Assembly (NCBI RefSeq): GCF_029872055.1 | Contig: NZ_JARXNQ010000001.1 | Span: 248,001 to 312,000, forward strand | Source: Sulfurimonas sp. C5 | GTDB taxonomy: Bacteria; Campylobacterota; Campylobacteria; Campylobacterales; Sulfurimonadaceae | DNA length: 64,000 nucleotides | Direction: 5' to 3' | In this document: positions 35,598 through 45,512 of the stretch, one piece after another | Position numbering within the stretch: position 1 is the first letter of the stretch | How the letters are laid out: each line of letters opens with the position of its first letter | The notes under the pieces: generated by a model | What the model saw: the letters and a program-made list of their open reading frames with translations, nothing else | What the model was told of the DNA's origin: nothing | Databases searched by the model: none | Program-made: the position numbers and the translations under genes

Positions 35598-35858
35598 ATG
35601 AGTAAACATAAACCAAAGATCGAAAAAGTTTTTGAACATCCAATTGCCGGCAATATTGATGTAACGAAATTAGTTCATGCATTAGAGCATTATGGGGTAG
35701 AGATAGACATGTCAAAAAAACATCGTTTATTATTGCACTATGAAGGCAAAGAGCATTCAATATCTCTTTCACATAACAATGAGTTACATAAAGATTCTAT
35801 AGTACAGTTACGCCACTTTTTAGAAGAAGTTGGATTAACTCCAGACAATTTAGACTAA
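35598..35858 (+). CDS. Orphan HicA-like small protein
   Basis: 86 residues. The pattern of residues ~25-80 (LVHALEHYGVEIDMSKKHRLLLHYEGKEHSISLSHNNELHKDSIVQLRHFLEEVGL) matches the double-stranded-RNA-binding-like fold of the HicA family, and the length and N-terminus (KIEKVFEHPIAGNIDVTKL) resemble the solitary HicA-type proteins common in proteobacteria. There is no hicB gene next to it. The GSH-type catalytic context is weak here (SKKHRL), so mRNA interferase activity is doubtful. A ribosome binding site AAAAGGA lies upstream. Confidence 0.6.
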   Translation: MSKHKPKIEKVFEHPIAGNIDVTKLVHALEHYGVEIDMSKKHRLLLHYEGKEHSISLSHNNELHKDSIVQLRHFLEEVGLTPDNLD

Positions 35859-35879
35859 AAGAGGAATTCCTCTTTTAGT
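35854..35879. terminator. 26-bp perfect palindrome, bidirectional terminator between HicA-like and peroxidase genes
   Basis: ACTAAAAGAGGAA is followed directly by its reverse complement, ending at 35879. The palindrome holds the TAA of the plus-strand gene and the TAA of the minus-strand gene symmetrically; the A-rich/T-rich arms can serve as U-tracts for both strands. Confidence 0.75.
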
Positions 35880-36891
35880 TAATATCCGGTAGTGGAGTTT
35901 TATCAGTAGAAGCTGGTAAAATTGGCATTGTTATAGCCGGTTTTCTTCCGTCTAAAGCTTTTAAGAAAGTCTCAATTTCACTTACTTGTTTGTCTGAAAG
36001 ATCTAAACCTAATTGAACTCTACCCATCTCTTTAATTGCTGCAGGTAATGTTTTCATCATACCATTATGAAAATATGGTCCAGTTTGTGTAATATTTCTA
36101 AGTGTCGGTACTCTTACCATACCATTTGCATCACCTTTAAAGTCACCTACATTATTGTATTTGTAAGTGTTTACAGCGTTAAATACATTTAATTCTCCAC
36201 CAAGTCCTACACCAGTGTGACATGTTGTACAACCAACTTGGATAAAAGTTTTTAATCCTTCTTGTTCTGCGTTTGTAAGTGCTTTGGCATCACCGTTTAA
36301 AAAGTCGTCATATCTAGATGGAGTTACCAGAGTTCTTTCAAATACAGCAATAGTATCTGCTACTTTTGCCAGATCAATTTTTACATCATCTCCGTAGATT
36401 TTTTTAAATGCACTTACATATTCTGGCATAGAACTTACAACTGCTGCAACATGTTCTTTTGTTGCTGCCATTTCAGGGGCTGCTTGCATAGGACCTTGCG
36501 CTTGGTCTTCTAAGTGTGGGCTTCTTCCATCCCAGAATTGAATAGAGTTAAATACAGAGTTATATACAGTTGGAGAATTTAAATGGTGTGGATTTACTGT
36601 CCATTTATGACCAATAGCAGCTTCTAAACCGTCATCACCACCTTCACTTAAATTGTGACAAGAATTACAAGAGATAAAACCACTTTTAGATAGTCTTGGA
36701 TCAAAATAAAGTTGTTTACCAAGTTCAACTTTTGCATCCGTAATAGGGTTGTTTGGATTGTCAATCAGTTTCATAAGTGCTTTTTTATCACTTGGAATTG
36801 GTGCTAAACCAGCATCTTTTGCTTCTTGTGCTACAGTATTTGCCATTAAAGAACTTGCAACTGCTACAGATAATAATAGTAACTTTTTCAT
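35875..36891 (-). CDS. Di-haem cytochrome c peroxidase (CcpA/MauG family)
   Basis: Periplasmic enzyme reducing H2O2 with electrons from a small cytochrome. 338 residues from the ATG at 36891, chosen because GGAGT lies 6-7 bases upstream and MKKLLLLSVAVASSLMA is a clean signal peptide; the frame extends further upstream without support. Two haem motifs: C75-N-S-C78-H79 and C221-T-T-C224-H225. The FWDGRSPHLEDQAQGPM block and PTLRNITQTGPYFHNG are typical. The family also includes MauG-type enzymes, but the layout fits classical CCP. It is monocistronic. Confidence 0.92.
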   Translation of the reverse strand: MKKLLLLSVAVASSLMANTVAQEAKDAGLAPIPSDKKALMKLIDNPNNPITDAKVELGKQLYFDPRLSKSGFISCNSCHNLSEGGDDGLEAAIGHKWTVNPHHLNSPTVYNSVFNSIQFWDGRSPHLEDQAQGPMQAAPEMAATKEHVAAVVSSMPEYVSAFKKIYGDDVKIDLAKVADTIAVFERTLVTPSRYDDFLNGDAKALTNAEQEGLKTFIQVGCTTCHTGVGLGGELNVFNAVNTYKYNNVGDFKGDANGMVRVPTLRNITQTGPYFHNGMMKTLPAAIKEMGRVQLGLDLSDKQVSEIETFLKALDGRKPAITMPILPASTDKTPLPDIN

Positions 36892-36987
36892 TATATACTC
36901 CAATTTAAAATGTATTAAAGGAAAAAAATTATCCTTTAAGGATGCCAAAATTATAACCTCTAATGCTTAAGTATATATTAGCAAAGT

Positions 36988-37905
36988 TTAATTATTTATA
37001 AAGTTTAATGCAGATTTTATTGCATTGATATAACTAAGGTTTTGTGCCTTGTTTTGGTAGGCTATATCAAAAGCAGTACCGTGATCTACGGATGTTCTAA
37101 TAATTGGAAGATTGAGTGATATATTGACACTTTCATCAAAGTAAAGTGCTTTTAGAGGTGCTAAGCCTTGATCATGATACATTGCTACATAGTAGTTAAA
37201 GTTTTTTCTAAATGAGGGCGTAAATGCAATGTCTGGAACGATACATCCATGAAACAATTCTTTATCTAAAGTTGTATTTACATGAGCAATAGCTTTTTCA
37301 ATCTCACGTTCTTCACTCCCGAGTACACCGTTATCTCCTGCATGAGGATTTAGCCCTAGAACTGCTACTTGTTTATCTCCCAAACTTTTTTGCAGATCAA
37401 AAAGAAACCGCGATATTTTTTCGTAAGTAATATGAGAAGGTACCTCTTTTAACGGCATATGCTCCGTAAAGAGTGCTACAAACATCTCAGGGCATCCAAG
37501 CATCATTATAGCTTCTTGGTTGAAGTGTTTGCGGAGCAGGTCGGTATGACCTACAAAATCAAGTCCTGCAAGTTTCCAAGCTTCTTTATGGATAGGCATG
37601 GTCACGACTGCATCGGCTTGTTTGTTTTCACAAAGTTTGATAGCTTCCATAAAAGAGTTATAGGAGTATAGACCACTCTCTTTACTTACTTGTCCTGCTT
37701 CAATAGTAAACTCTCCATCGATTTCGTGAAGTTGCAGATCCTCTGGGAGTTCATGGTTAAGAAGTTTCGCACCTTGATGCAGCATTGTGTAGCTGATACA
37801 GTAAACAGGGGAACAAAATTGTGAGATTGCCTTGTGAGATTTTAAGGCAATTTCCAGACCTACGCCGTTAAGATCCCCAATGGAGATCGCAATTTTTGGT
37901 TTCAT
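36988..37905 (-). CDS. pdxA: 4-hydroxythreonine-4-phosphate dehydrogenase
   Basis: NAD-dependent step of the DXP-dependent vitamin B6 pathway. 305 residues. The N-terminal KIAISIGDLNGVGLEIALK replaces the usual GDPAGIGPE but keeps the G-D/N-G-E core. Metal-binding histidines occur in VTMPIHKEAWKLAG, VGHTDLLRK and VAMYHDQGLAPLK. It overlaps pdxJ by four bases, so the product of PdxA is passed to the partner PdxJ reaction with matched expression. This pairing is common in Campylobacterota. Confidence 0.94.
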   Translation of the reverse strand: MKPKIAISIGDLNGVGLEIALKSHKAISQFCSPVYCISYTMLHQGAKLLNHELPEDLQLHEIDGEFTIEAGQVSKESGLYSYNSFMEAIKLCENKQADAVVTMPIHKEAWKLAGLDFVGHTDLLRKHFNQEAIMMLGCPEMFVALFTEHMPLKEVPSHITYEKISRFLFDLQKSLGDKQVAVLGLNPHAGDNGVLGSEEREIEKAIAHVNTTLDKELFHGCIVPDIAFTPSFRKNFNYYVAMYHDQGLAPLKALYFDESVNISLNLPIIRTSVDHGTAFDIAYQNKAQNLSYINAIKSALNFINN

Positions 37906-38684
37906 CTGCTTGTGAGTCTTTTCATCTCTTGTACAGCTTTATCAAGACCAGTAAAAACACTGCGTGCAATAATACTTTGACCGATGTTAAGCTCAATAAT
38001 TTCCGGAATATTTACCATATTATCTACGTTATGATAGTTTAGTCCGTGTCCTGCAGCTACCTCTAAACCAAGCTCATTTGCAAGTTTTGCAGCTTCTTTA
38101 ATTTTTTCGATCTCTTGTTGCAGTCCTTTTTCAAGTTCAGAACGTGAAAGCTCTAACTCTTTGACTGAGTGGTTAGAGTATGGAAGTGCAGAGTTTAGCA
38201 TTGCAAAAAGATTTGCAAAGTGACCGGTATGTAACTCTACCATTTGTGCACCTAACTCTTTAGATTTTTTCATAGCTTCTATGCTTGGGTCTACAAAAAG
38301 TGAAACAGGAATCTCTGCTGCATTTAGTTTATCGATTGCATACTTTACATATGTTTCATTACTGAAAAGATCTAAACCGCCTTCAGTAGTTACCTCTTGA
38401 CGTTTTTCGGGTACGAGTGTCGCACGGTGCGGTTTGTTCTCACATACAATATCGATAATCTCTTTATTGATAGAACACTCTAGATTCACAGGTACTTTTG
38501 AGAGCATCATGATATTTTTAACATCTATATCTTGAATATGGCGTCTGTCTTCTCTAAGATGAATTGTAATTTGATCCGCTCCGTTTTGACAAGCAACGTA
38601 AAGTGCTTGTAAAATATCTGGATCGTTTACCTCTCTAGCTTCACGAAGTACGGCAACATGGTCAATATTTACACCTAATTTCAT
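37902..38684 (-). CDS. pdxJ: Pyridoxine 5'-phosphate synthase
   Basis: Condenses the PdxA product with 1-deoxyxylulose-5-phosphate to pyridoxine phosphate. 260 residues, TIM barrel. Signature blocks: KLGVNIDHVAVLREAR, QITIHLREDRRHIQDID, VELHTGHFAN and LGLEVAAGHGLNYHN. It is downstream of the acyltransferase gene (3-base gap) and overlaps pdxA. Confidence 0.95.
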   Translation of the reverse strand: MKLGVNIDHVAVLREAREVNDPDILQALYVACQNGADQITIHLREDRRHIQDIDVKNIMMLSKVPVNLECSINKEIIDIVCENKPHRATLVPEKRQEVTTEGGLDLFSNETYVKYAIDKLNAAEIPVSLFVDPSIEAMKKSKELGAQMVELHTGHFANLFAMLNSALPYSNHSVKELELSRSELEKGLQQEIEKIKEAAKLANELGLEVAAGHGLNYHNVDNMVNIPEIIELNIGQSIIARSVFTGLDKAVQEMKRLTSR

Positions 38685-38687
38685 CTA

Positions 38688-39392
38688 TTATAAACCTTTT
38701 TCTAATGATGTTTTATAGTGAGATAGATATTTCTCTTCTAAGTTTTGATAATCCACTACATCACCGATATGTACTTTAACTATGTATGTATCTTCAAATG
38801 GAGAAGCTTGAAAAACTTTTTCAAGCTGATCGTTAATATATACGGGAACTACTTTTAAGTTGTTAGCTTTTGCAATTTTTTCAGCACCGCTTTGAAACTC
38901 TTTAATACCTTCTGATTTATATCTTTCACCTTCAGGGAAGATATAAAGGTTCATATTGTCTACTTTGTTAAAAGTATTTTTGATAGTTTTAAAAAAACTT
39001 ATTAACCCTTTTTTAGTTTCAAGATCAACACTGATACAGCCGCTATATTCGAAAAACTTTCCGTAAAAGCTGTCGAAAAGTTCCTGTTTTGCGATCCATG
39101 TGCCGTTTTTGTTATATCTTGAAAAAATGTTTTCCATTACGATGATGTCAAGCAGTGAACGGTGGTTGATAGCATAAAGGATCTTATCCTCTTTTGGAAG
39201 TTCACCGTCAATCTCTACTTTGATATTTAAAAATTCTAAAACTTTATTTGAATATGCTTGGCGTGATTTTGAGAGTTCTTCGTAAGCATACTTTTGTGAG
39301 ATAAAAGGATGAAAAAAAGTTTTCTTAAATATACCGATATACTTGTACCCAAGCTTTATCATAAATAAGTATTTGCCAAGATCTTTAAACAT
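38688..39392 (-). CDS. PlsC-like 1-acyl-sn-glycerol-3-phosphate acyltransferase
   Basis: Phospholipid-synthesis type acyltransferase. 234 residues from ATG 39392, chosen because GAGGG lies 5-6 bases upstream; a TTG four codons earlier is weaker. The catalytic HX4D motif is NHRSLLD, and the substrate-binding block is IFPEGER. A hydrophobic segment lies near residues 85-110. It is cotranscribed with pdxJ-pdxA. Because several PlsC-like enzymes exist in a genome, the exact substrate is not assigned. Confidence 0.86.
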   Translation of the reverse strand: MFKDLGKYLFMIKLGYKYIGIFKKTFFHPFISQKYAYEELSKSRQAYSNKVLEFLNIKVEIDGELPKEDKILYAINHRSLLDIIVMENIFSRYNKNGTWIAKQELFDSFYGKFFEYSGCISVDLETKKGLISFFKTIKNTFNKVDNMNLYIFPEGERYKSEGIKEFQSGAEKIAKANNLKVVPVYINDQLEKVFQASPFEDTYIVKVHIGDVVDYQNLEEKYLSHYKTSLEKGL

Positions 39393-39435
39393 AGCTACCC
39401 TCAAAAATATAAAAGGAGATTATAGCCAAAAAAGA

Positions 39436-40368
39436 TTAATTTTTAGTGCTTAGTAAACTCATTTCTCTTTCCATGAGCCTGATTTCGTCTTGGGCTGAAA
39501 TTTTGATTTCATTGTCGGTAATGAGTTCTTCTTGCTCTATTTTATTTGGATAATCGAAATGACTGAGAATATGTTTTATGGTATTGATTCTTGCTTTTTT
39601 CTTATTGTCTGAACGTATTACTGTCCACGGAGCATGAGAGGTGTGTGATGCCATCAGCATGGAAAATTTCGCTACTGTATATTTGTTCCAAAGTTTTTGT
39701 GATTTGAGATCAACGGGAGAGAGTTTGTATTGTTTGAGAGGATCTCTTTTTCTTTTTAGAAATCTTTTTCTCTGTTCACCTTTTGAAACAGAAAAATAAA
39801 ATTTAAAAATACGGATATCTGAATTGACTAACATTTTTTCAAATTCCGGTACTTCACGTAAGAACTCCTCGTGTTCTTCAAGAGTACAAAAGCCCATAAC
39901 TGGTTCTACACCTGCCCGGTTATACCAGCTTCTATCGAACAAAACAATTTCACCTGCAGATGGAAGATGTTCTGCATAGCGCTGAAAATACCATTGAGTT
40001 TTTTCAGTATCACTCGGTTTGTCCAGGGCAACAACTCTGGCACCACGAGGATTTAGATGCTCAGTAATACGCTTTATTGTACCCCCTTTGCCGGCAGCAT
40101 CACGCCCTTCAAAGATCATAAGCACTTTTTGCCCTGTATCTTTGACATGGTTCTGCATCTTTAAAAGTTCAATCTGAAGCCTTTTTAGTTCACTCTCGTA
40201 CTCTAAAACTTCTTCTTTTACCCAAACAGATACTCTTTTTTTCTTTTTTGATTTTCTTCTGTCTTGTTTAGTCTTGGAAGTAACTGATTTACGGCGATCT
40301 TCATGGACAATTTCTTCAAGTGCCGAACCTTCTGCCAATTCGTCTGCAACCATATTCTTTTTGCCCAT
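39436..40368 (-). CDS. Polyphosphate kinase 2 family protein
   Basis: Transfers phosphate between polyphosphate and nucleotides. 310 residues. The Walker A block is MIFEGRDAAGKGGTIKR and the Walker B/lid block is IVLFDRSWYNRAGVE, followed by the lid lysines/arginines (RKRFLKRKRDPLKQYKLSPVD). The N-terminal ~50 residues are a Lys/Arg-rich, disordered extension (DRRKSVTSKTKQDRRKSKKKK), probably for binding polyphosphate or DNA. Single-domain PPK2 proteins of this sort favour NDP phosphorylation; the nucleotide choice cannot be read here. Confidence 0.93.
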   Translation of the reverse strand: MGKKNMVADELAEGSALEEIVHEDRRKSVTSKTKQDRRKSKKKKRVSVWVKEEVLEYESELKRLQIELLKMQNHVKDTGQKVLMIFEGRDAAGKGGTIKRITEHLNPRGARVVALDKPSDTEKTQWYFQRYAEHLPSAGEIVLFDRSWYNRAGVEPVMGFCTLEEHEEFLREVPEFEKMLVNSDIRIFKFYFSVSKGEQRKRFLKRKRDPLKQYKLSPVDLKSQKLWNKYTVAKFSMLMASHTSHAPWTVIRSDNKKKARINTIKHILSHFDYPNKIEQEELITDNEIKISAQDEIRLMEREMSLLSTKN

Positions 40369-40378
40369 AAAATGCTCC

Positions 40379-42310
40379 TTATAAACTTTTTTGTATCAGT
40401 TCGTCTATTTGATCAATATCTGAAGTATTTGCAAAACAGCTTTTTTCTCCACAGATCATAAAATCTTTGTCATCACTTGATTTAAGAATCGTAAACGGAT
40501 AACTTATAGCTCCAAGTTTACTACGATTTTCTTTGAGATTAGTTAAAGTCGATTTAACAATCCTATCACCTTTGATGTAACGTAGTGCTTGAATCATCAT
40601 ATATGGATAATAAATCGGACGGCGTCCAAGATCATAAGAATTGTATTCCATCGTTTTAAACGCAAAGTGTGTATATTTTTCATCCTCTAAAAGCATTCCA
40701 AGCGTGAGAAGTACGTCCACAATAATACTAACACTGCTTGTGTATGTATTGTCAGTCACTTCAGCTTTAGTTTTAAACTCTCCTACACTGAAGTTCCATA
40801 AGCCTTTCTCATAAAAGTTTTCAAGCGCTTTATTTGCCATTCTTTGTGCTTGGATGAGATAATATTCATCCTGAGTTATTTTGTATGCACTAAGCAGTGC
40901 TTTTGCTAAAAAGGCATAATCTTCTAAGAATGCTTCAACTTTAGGTGTTTTTTCAGGCAGAGATGTATGGTATAGCGTGCCATTAACAAACATTTTTGCT
41001 AAAAGTGCATCAAGTGCCTCTATCGCTTTTGTTTCATAAGAGCCATCAACACTGCTTAGTTGGAAAAGGGAATAGATCATCATGGCAGACCAAGATGTTT
41101 GTACTTTTCTGTCAATAAACGGATATGCTCTTTTGCCACGGATCGATTGTAAAAGTTTTTTTACATCAGCAAACCATGTCGGGACTTCGTTGTCAAAGCG
41201 GATAATGTTTTTTCCTTCAAAGTTTCCTTGTAAAGTTACATTCATCTTTTCACACATTGCACCTGGTTCATCATAACCGTGTTGCGTAAGAAGATCATAG
41301 ACTTCCTCATATGTGTAAGTAAAGTAAGTTCCCTCTTCACCTTCGCTGTCAGCATCACTTGCACTGTAAAAGAGGTTCTCTTCACTCATATGGTTAAACC
41401 AGAAGTCTGCTATCTCTTTAGCGGTATGTAAATACTTTTCATCTTTGTAAGCCAGATAAGCTTCAAGGTAGTTAGAACAAAGCAGAGCATTATCGTATAA
41501 CATTTTCTCAAAATGGGGAACTAACCATTTTTCATCTACAGAGTAGCGGCAAAAACCACCGTCAACGAGATCATACATACCACCTTTTTTCATCTCGTCC
41601 AGTGTGTGTGTAATCATCGCTTGAATGGCTTTGTCATCATATAAGTTGTCTATCACTTGCAGCGCTTTGAGTGTGGAAGCGTGCGGGAACTTCGGTTCCA
41701 CTGAAAATCCTCCGTATTTTGGCTGGAAGTTGCTTTTTGCCTGATTGATAAACGTAAGGTAAAACTCCGCTTTTAAAACAGTAGCCTCTTTTGGATGTTC
41801 AACATGCTTGATAAAATTTTCCACTTCATCGGCATTTTCGTAAAGTTTTGGATCATTTTCTTCAATTTTTTGAGCAATCAGTGATGTAAGGTCTTTAAAG
41901 CCCATACCTTCAACATCTCCTGTATGTGCTTCCGGAGGAATATAAGTGCCTGCAAAAAACGGTTTGTTCTGTGGTGTACAAAAGATTGAAGTTGGCCATC
42001 CGCCTGCACGGCGGTTTAAGAGTTGATATACTTCCTGATAGTGTTTGTCAATATCGGGACGCTCTTCACGATCAACTTTAATGGAGATGAAGTTCTCATT
42101 TAAAATTTGTGCACATTCTTCATTTTCGAAGACCTTCTCCTCCATCACATGGCACCAATGACATGATGAGTAACCGATGCTTATAAAAATTGCTTTATTC
42201 TCTTTTTGTGCTTTTTCAAATGCCTCGTCACACCAAGGCCACCAATCTACAGGATTGTTTTTATGTTGTTGAAGATAGGGTGAATCCTCTTTTTCTAATC
42301 TGTTTGCCAT
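40379..42310 (-). CDS. DUF255 (YyaL-type) thioredoxin-domain protein
   Basis: 643 residues. The N-terminal ~165 residues form the DUF255 thioredoxin-like domain with [17 protein letters not shown] and the CHWC site ([10 protein letters not shown]). The remaining part is an (alpha/alpha)6-type barrel with [30 protein letters not shown] and [13 protein letters not shown]. The family function is poorly known, with suggestions of a role in sugar/N-glycan-like or redox processes; I do not assign one. PPK2 follows 10 bases downstream on the same strand. Confidence 0.9.
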   Translation of the reverse strand: MANRLEKEDSPYLQQHKNNPVDWWPWCDEAFEKAQKENKAIFISIGYSSCHWCHVMEEKVFENEECAQILNENFISIKVDREERPDIDKHYQEVYQLLNRRAGGWPTSIFCTPQNKPFFAGTYIPPEAHTGDVEGMGFKDLTSLIAQKIEENDPKLYENADEVENFIKHVEHPKEATVLKAEFYLTFINQAKSNFQPKYGGFSVEPKFPHASTLKALQVIDNLYDDKAIQAMITHTLDEMKKGGMYDLVDGGFCRYSVDEKWLVPHFEKMLYDNALLCSNYLEAYLAYKDEKYLHTAKEIADFWFNHMSEENLFYSASDADSEGEEGTYFTYTYEEVYDLLTQHGYDEPGAMCEKMNVTLQGNFEGKNIIRFDNEVPTWFADVKKLLQSIRGKRAYPFIDRKVQTSWSAMMIYSLFQLSSVDGSYETKAIEALDALLAKMFVNGTLYHTSLPEKTPKVEAFLEDYAFLAKALLSAYKITQDEYYLIQAQRMANKALENFYEKGLWNFSVGEFKTKAEVTDNTYTSSVSIIVDVLLTLGMLLEDEKYTHFAFKTMEYNSYDLGRRPIYYPYMMIQALRYIKGDRIVKSTLTNLKENRSKLGAISYPFTILKSSDDKDFMICGEKSCFANTSDIDQIDELIQKSL

Positions 42311-42423
42311 AAAATCTCTCGTTATTATATTTTAGTGTAGAGTAAGATAAAGAGGCTAATTTTGCGCTTAAAGAAAAGAAAATGTTACAATTACAAAAAA
42401 AATATTTAAATTTGGTTTTTTTT

Positions 42424-42921
42424 ATGAAAAAAATTTATATAGCCGGTCCTGATGTTTTTGAACAAAATTCGATTGAAATCGGTAAAAAACTAGTAGCTTT
42501 ATGTAAAATATATGGATTTGAAGGCTTATATCCTTTAGATAATGTAGTAGATTTTTCCCAGCCAAAGCAAAAAATTGCACAAGATATATATGAAGCCAAT
42601 GTAGGAATGATACAAAAAGCAGATATCGTCATTGCCAATCTTAACAGTTTTCGAGGAAAAGAGCCTGACAGCGGTACCGTATGGGAATGCGGTTATGCCT
42701 GTGCTTTAGGAAAAGAAGTTTATGGATATATGCAGAGTACCAAGCCTTATATAGAAAGTTTTTCTAATGATGAAAAGTTTATAGAAGAGGAACATTTTTT
42801 GGATACACAAAAGAGAATAATAGAGGATTTTGATTATCCGATCAATTTAATGATAGCCTGTTCTATAAAGAAAATTTATGCAGGAAAATTTGAAGATGTT
42901 TTAAAGGCACTAACAACATAA
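42424..42921 (+). CDS. Nucleoside 2-deoxyribosyltransferase family protein
   Basis: 165 residues from ATG 42424, where the family N-terminus MKKIYIAGPDVF begins; an ATG 14 codons upstream adds a non-family stretch. Conserved blocks: IYIAGPDVF, DIYEANVGMIQKADIVIANLNSFRGKEPDSGTVWECGYA, with the catalytic Glu expected in GTVWECGY. Such enzymes exchange or hydrolyse 2-deoxyribonucleoside bases, sometimes in damaged-nucleotide clearance. Its stop overlaps the kinase start (TAATG), an unexpected partnership. Confidence 0.88.
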   Translation: MKKIYIAGPDVFEQNSIEIGKKLVALCKIYGFEGLYPLDNVVDFSQPKQKIAQDIYEANVGMIQKADIVIANLNSFRGKEPDSGTVWECGYACALGKEVYGYMQSTKPYIESFSNDEKFIEEEHFLDTQKRIIEDFDYPINLMIACSIKKIYAGKFEDVLKALTT

Positions 42922-45512
42922 TGAGAATTTTAATTATTTCCCTCCTGTATATAGTGAGTTTATCTGCTGCTACTGTAGAAGAAAAAAAACTTGCAAAGAT
43001 CTCTTTGCAACTGAATGGAAAATATCAGTTTGAATTTGCAGGTTTTATTGCTGCATATGAGAAAGGATTTTATAAAGATGTAGGTTTGGATGTACAGCTT
43101 AAAGAGTATCAAGACTCTACACAAATAGAAGAGGATGTTCTCAGCGGTATTTCTACTTACGGTATATATAACTCTTCAACTTTGATCGACTATCTAAAAG
43201 GCAAACCTATTAAACTGGTTGCTTCTTTCTTTAAACGTTCTGCTTTAGTCATGATTGTACATCCTGAAATAAAGTCCCCCAAAGACCTAGTAAACAAGAA
43301 GATTCTCTCTTCTACGAAAGAAGATTTTATATTAAACTTCAAACCGTTTTTAGATTTTTACAACATTAACATAGATGATATTCAACTGTTAAACTATAAA
43401 TATACTATTGATGATTTTATAGATGGTAAAGTAGACGGAATGACTGTATTTATGTCTGATGAACTATACAAGCTCAATAAAAGAGGGATTAAATATCATG
43501 TGTTTGATCCAAGTAATGAGAACCTTTATATACTACAGATGGAACTCTTTAGTTCAGCAGATGAGATCAAAAATCATCCATCAAGAGCAATCAACTTTAG
43601 AAATGCATCTATCAAAGGGTGGCAGTATGCATTGGCACATAAAGAAGAGATTATAGAACTAATACATAAAAAATATGCTCCTGAACTTTCTAAAGAGGAC
43701 CTTCTTGACGAAGCTTACGGAATTGAAAGGCTTATACTCCCGTATACATATGATATAGGCTCTATAGATAAAAACTTTTTAAACAAGCAGATGTCTTTTT
43801 TTAAAAAGCAGTACAACCTTGATCAACAAAAAGGACTTTCAAATTTTATTTTTAATTATGACTACGTAAATAAAAGCCTGTGTTTGAGTGAAGCGGAAAA
43901 ACAGTATATTCAACAAAACCCAGTTATTAATGTTTGTACGTATTCTGATCAATATCCTATAGATGGGGTAAAAAAAGAAAAAATGACAGGAATAATGTCA
44001 GATGTTTTTAACGATATAGCTCAAACAACATCGCTCAGTTTTGAAGCTGTTCCTTCAAGTTCAAAAGAGGATTTGCAACAAAAAGTAAAAGATGGTGAAT
44101 GTCAAATTCTTTCTGCATTTGGAACAAATTCTGACGAGTACCCGACACTTCAAGCTACGAAACCTTTTATCAATGTGCATTACACTTTAATTAGTAAATT
44201 AGATAAATCGTTCGTACTCTCTCCTGAAGAGCTGAAAGACAAAACAATAGTTGTACAGATGCCTTCATTTAAGGAGTATTTGCATTCATTGTATCCCTAT
44301 ATTAATTTTGTTGTAGAAAACGATAAAAACAAGATGGTGAAAATGGTGCTTTCATCCAAGGCATATGCTATAGCTTCACTGGATTTACAGGCTGATTATC
44401 TTATAGATAAATATGGATACGGTAAGCTTAAAATCAATGGATTTTTAGCAAAAGAATATCCTGCTCCTGCAAGTATAGGTGTACAAAAATCAGAGCCCGT
44501 TTTATATACAATTATTGAAAAAGCTTTAACTAGAATTTCTAAAGATAGAATGGACAACATACTAAATACATGGAGAACAACCCGTTATCAAAAAACAATG
44601 GATTATTCACTTGTAATTAAAATTGCAGGAGTGATGGGAGTTATTTTATTGGTGATGCTTTATTACCAAAGAAAACTAAGATCGTTTAATAAAGAACTTG
44701 AAAAACAGGTTGCAGAACAAACAAAACGGCTGCGTGACTACAATAAAACCCTTCAAGACAGTGTAGAGCAAAAAGTAGAAGAACTTATAGCAAAAGATGA
44801 GCTTTTAACACATCAGTCTAAACAAGCCGTTATGGGTGAAATGGTAAGTATGATCGCACATCAATGGAGACAGCCGTTAAATACGATTACATTACAGATT
44901 TCACAGATACAACTGCAGTATCTTTTAGAAAATAAATTAGATAAAGAAGAGATTTTAAAAACGTTTGAGGCTATTAATGCAACAATCATCTATTTATCTG
45001 ACACAGTAGATGATTTTAAAACATATTTCTGTAAAGACAAAGAATTTGTAGAGATAGAGTTAGAAGAGTTGATCGAAAAAGCTATTACATTAATTAAAGC
45101 TAGGTTGAAAGATATAGAAGTAAATGTAGAGATCTACGAATCTATTAAGGCACAAGTCTATGTCAATGAACTTGTACAGGTACTTCTAAATATTTTAAAC
45201 AATGCGATTGACGCGTATGAAGCATCAAACATGCATCATAAAAAGATCAATATCTCTTTAAGACAAGAAAAGCACAGAATCGTAATTGCTATTGAAGATA
45301 ATGCAGGTGGTATACCAAAAGAGCATTTAGAAAAACTGTTTGAACCGTATTTCAGTACAAAAGGGAAAAACGGTACAGGTTTGGGGTTATATATGTCTCA
45401 AATGATTATAGAGAAACATTTTGGAGGTTCAATTAAAGTTGAGACAGAGGAGGGGAGAACGATTTTTAAAATCTATCTACCTACAGTTTCCCCTGTTTCA
45501 CAAGAGCAATAA
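42921..45512 (+). CDS. Sensor histidine kinase with NMT1/THI5-like and SBP_bac_3 sensor domains
   Basis: 863 residues. A signal peptide (1-17) is followed by an NMT1/THI5/SsuA-like periplasmic binding domain (~25-320, KISLQLNGKYQFEFAGFIAAYEKGFYKDVG), then a family 3 solute-binding domain (~330-555, PVINVCTYSDQYPIDGVKKEKMTGIMSDV), one transmembrane helix (~570-592), a coiled coil, and the kinase. The phosphoacceptor is H647 in MIAHQWRQPLN; the ATPase has the N-box NILNNAIDAYE, G1 DNAGGIP and G2 GTGLGLYMS. All kinase motifs are intact. No response regulator is next to it, so it is an orphan. Confidence 0.92.
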   Translation: MRILIISLLYIVSLSAATVEEKKLAKISLQLNGKYQFEFAGFIAAYEKGFYKDVGLDVQLKEYQDSTQIEEDVLSGISTYGIYNSSTLIDYLKGKPIKLVASFFKRSALVMIVHPEIKSPKDLVNKKILSSTKEDFILNFKPFLDFYNINIDDIQLLNYKYTIDDFIDGKVDGMTVFMSDELYKLNKRGIKYHVFDPSNENLYILQMELFSSADEIKNHPSRAINFRNASIKGWQYALAHKEEIIELIHKKYAPELSKEDLLDEAYGIERLILPYTYDIGSIDKNFLNKQMSFFKKQYNLDQQKGLSNFIFNYDYVNKSLCLSEAEKQYIQQNPVINVCTYSDQYPIDGVKKEKMTGIMSDVFNDIAQTTSLSFEAVPSSSKEDLQQKVKDGECQILSAFGTNSDEYPTLQATKPFINVHYTLISKLDKSFVLSPEELKDKTIVVQMPSFKEYLHSLYPYINFVVENDKNKMVKMVLSSKAYAIASLDLQADYLIDKYGYGKLKINGFLAKEYPAPASIGVQKSEPVLYTIIEKALTRISKDRMDNILNTWRTTRYQKTMDYSLVIKIAGVMGVILLVMLYYQRKLRSFNKELEKQVAEQTKRLRDYNKTLQDSVEQKVEELIAKDELLTHQSKQAVMGEMVSMIAHQWRQPLNTITLQISQIQLQYLLENKLDKEEILKTFEAINATIIYLSDTVDDFKTYFCKDKEFVEIELEELIEKAITLIKARLKDIEVNVEIYESIKAQVYVNELVQVLLNILNNAIDAYEASNMHHKKINISLRQEKHRIVIAIEDNAGGIPKEHLEKLFEPYFSTKGKNGTGLGLYMSQMIIEKHFGGSIKVETEEGRTIFKIYLPTVSPVSQEQ

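Noticed and set aside
42382-42423. Upstream ATG of the deoxyribosyltransferase gene
   Set aside because: The family begins at the second Met (MKKIYIAGP); the extra residues do not resemble the family.
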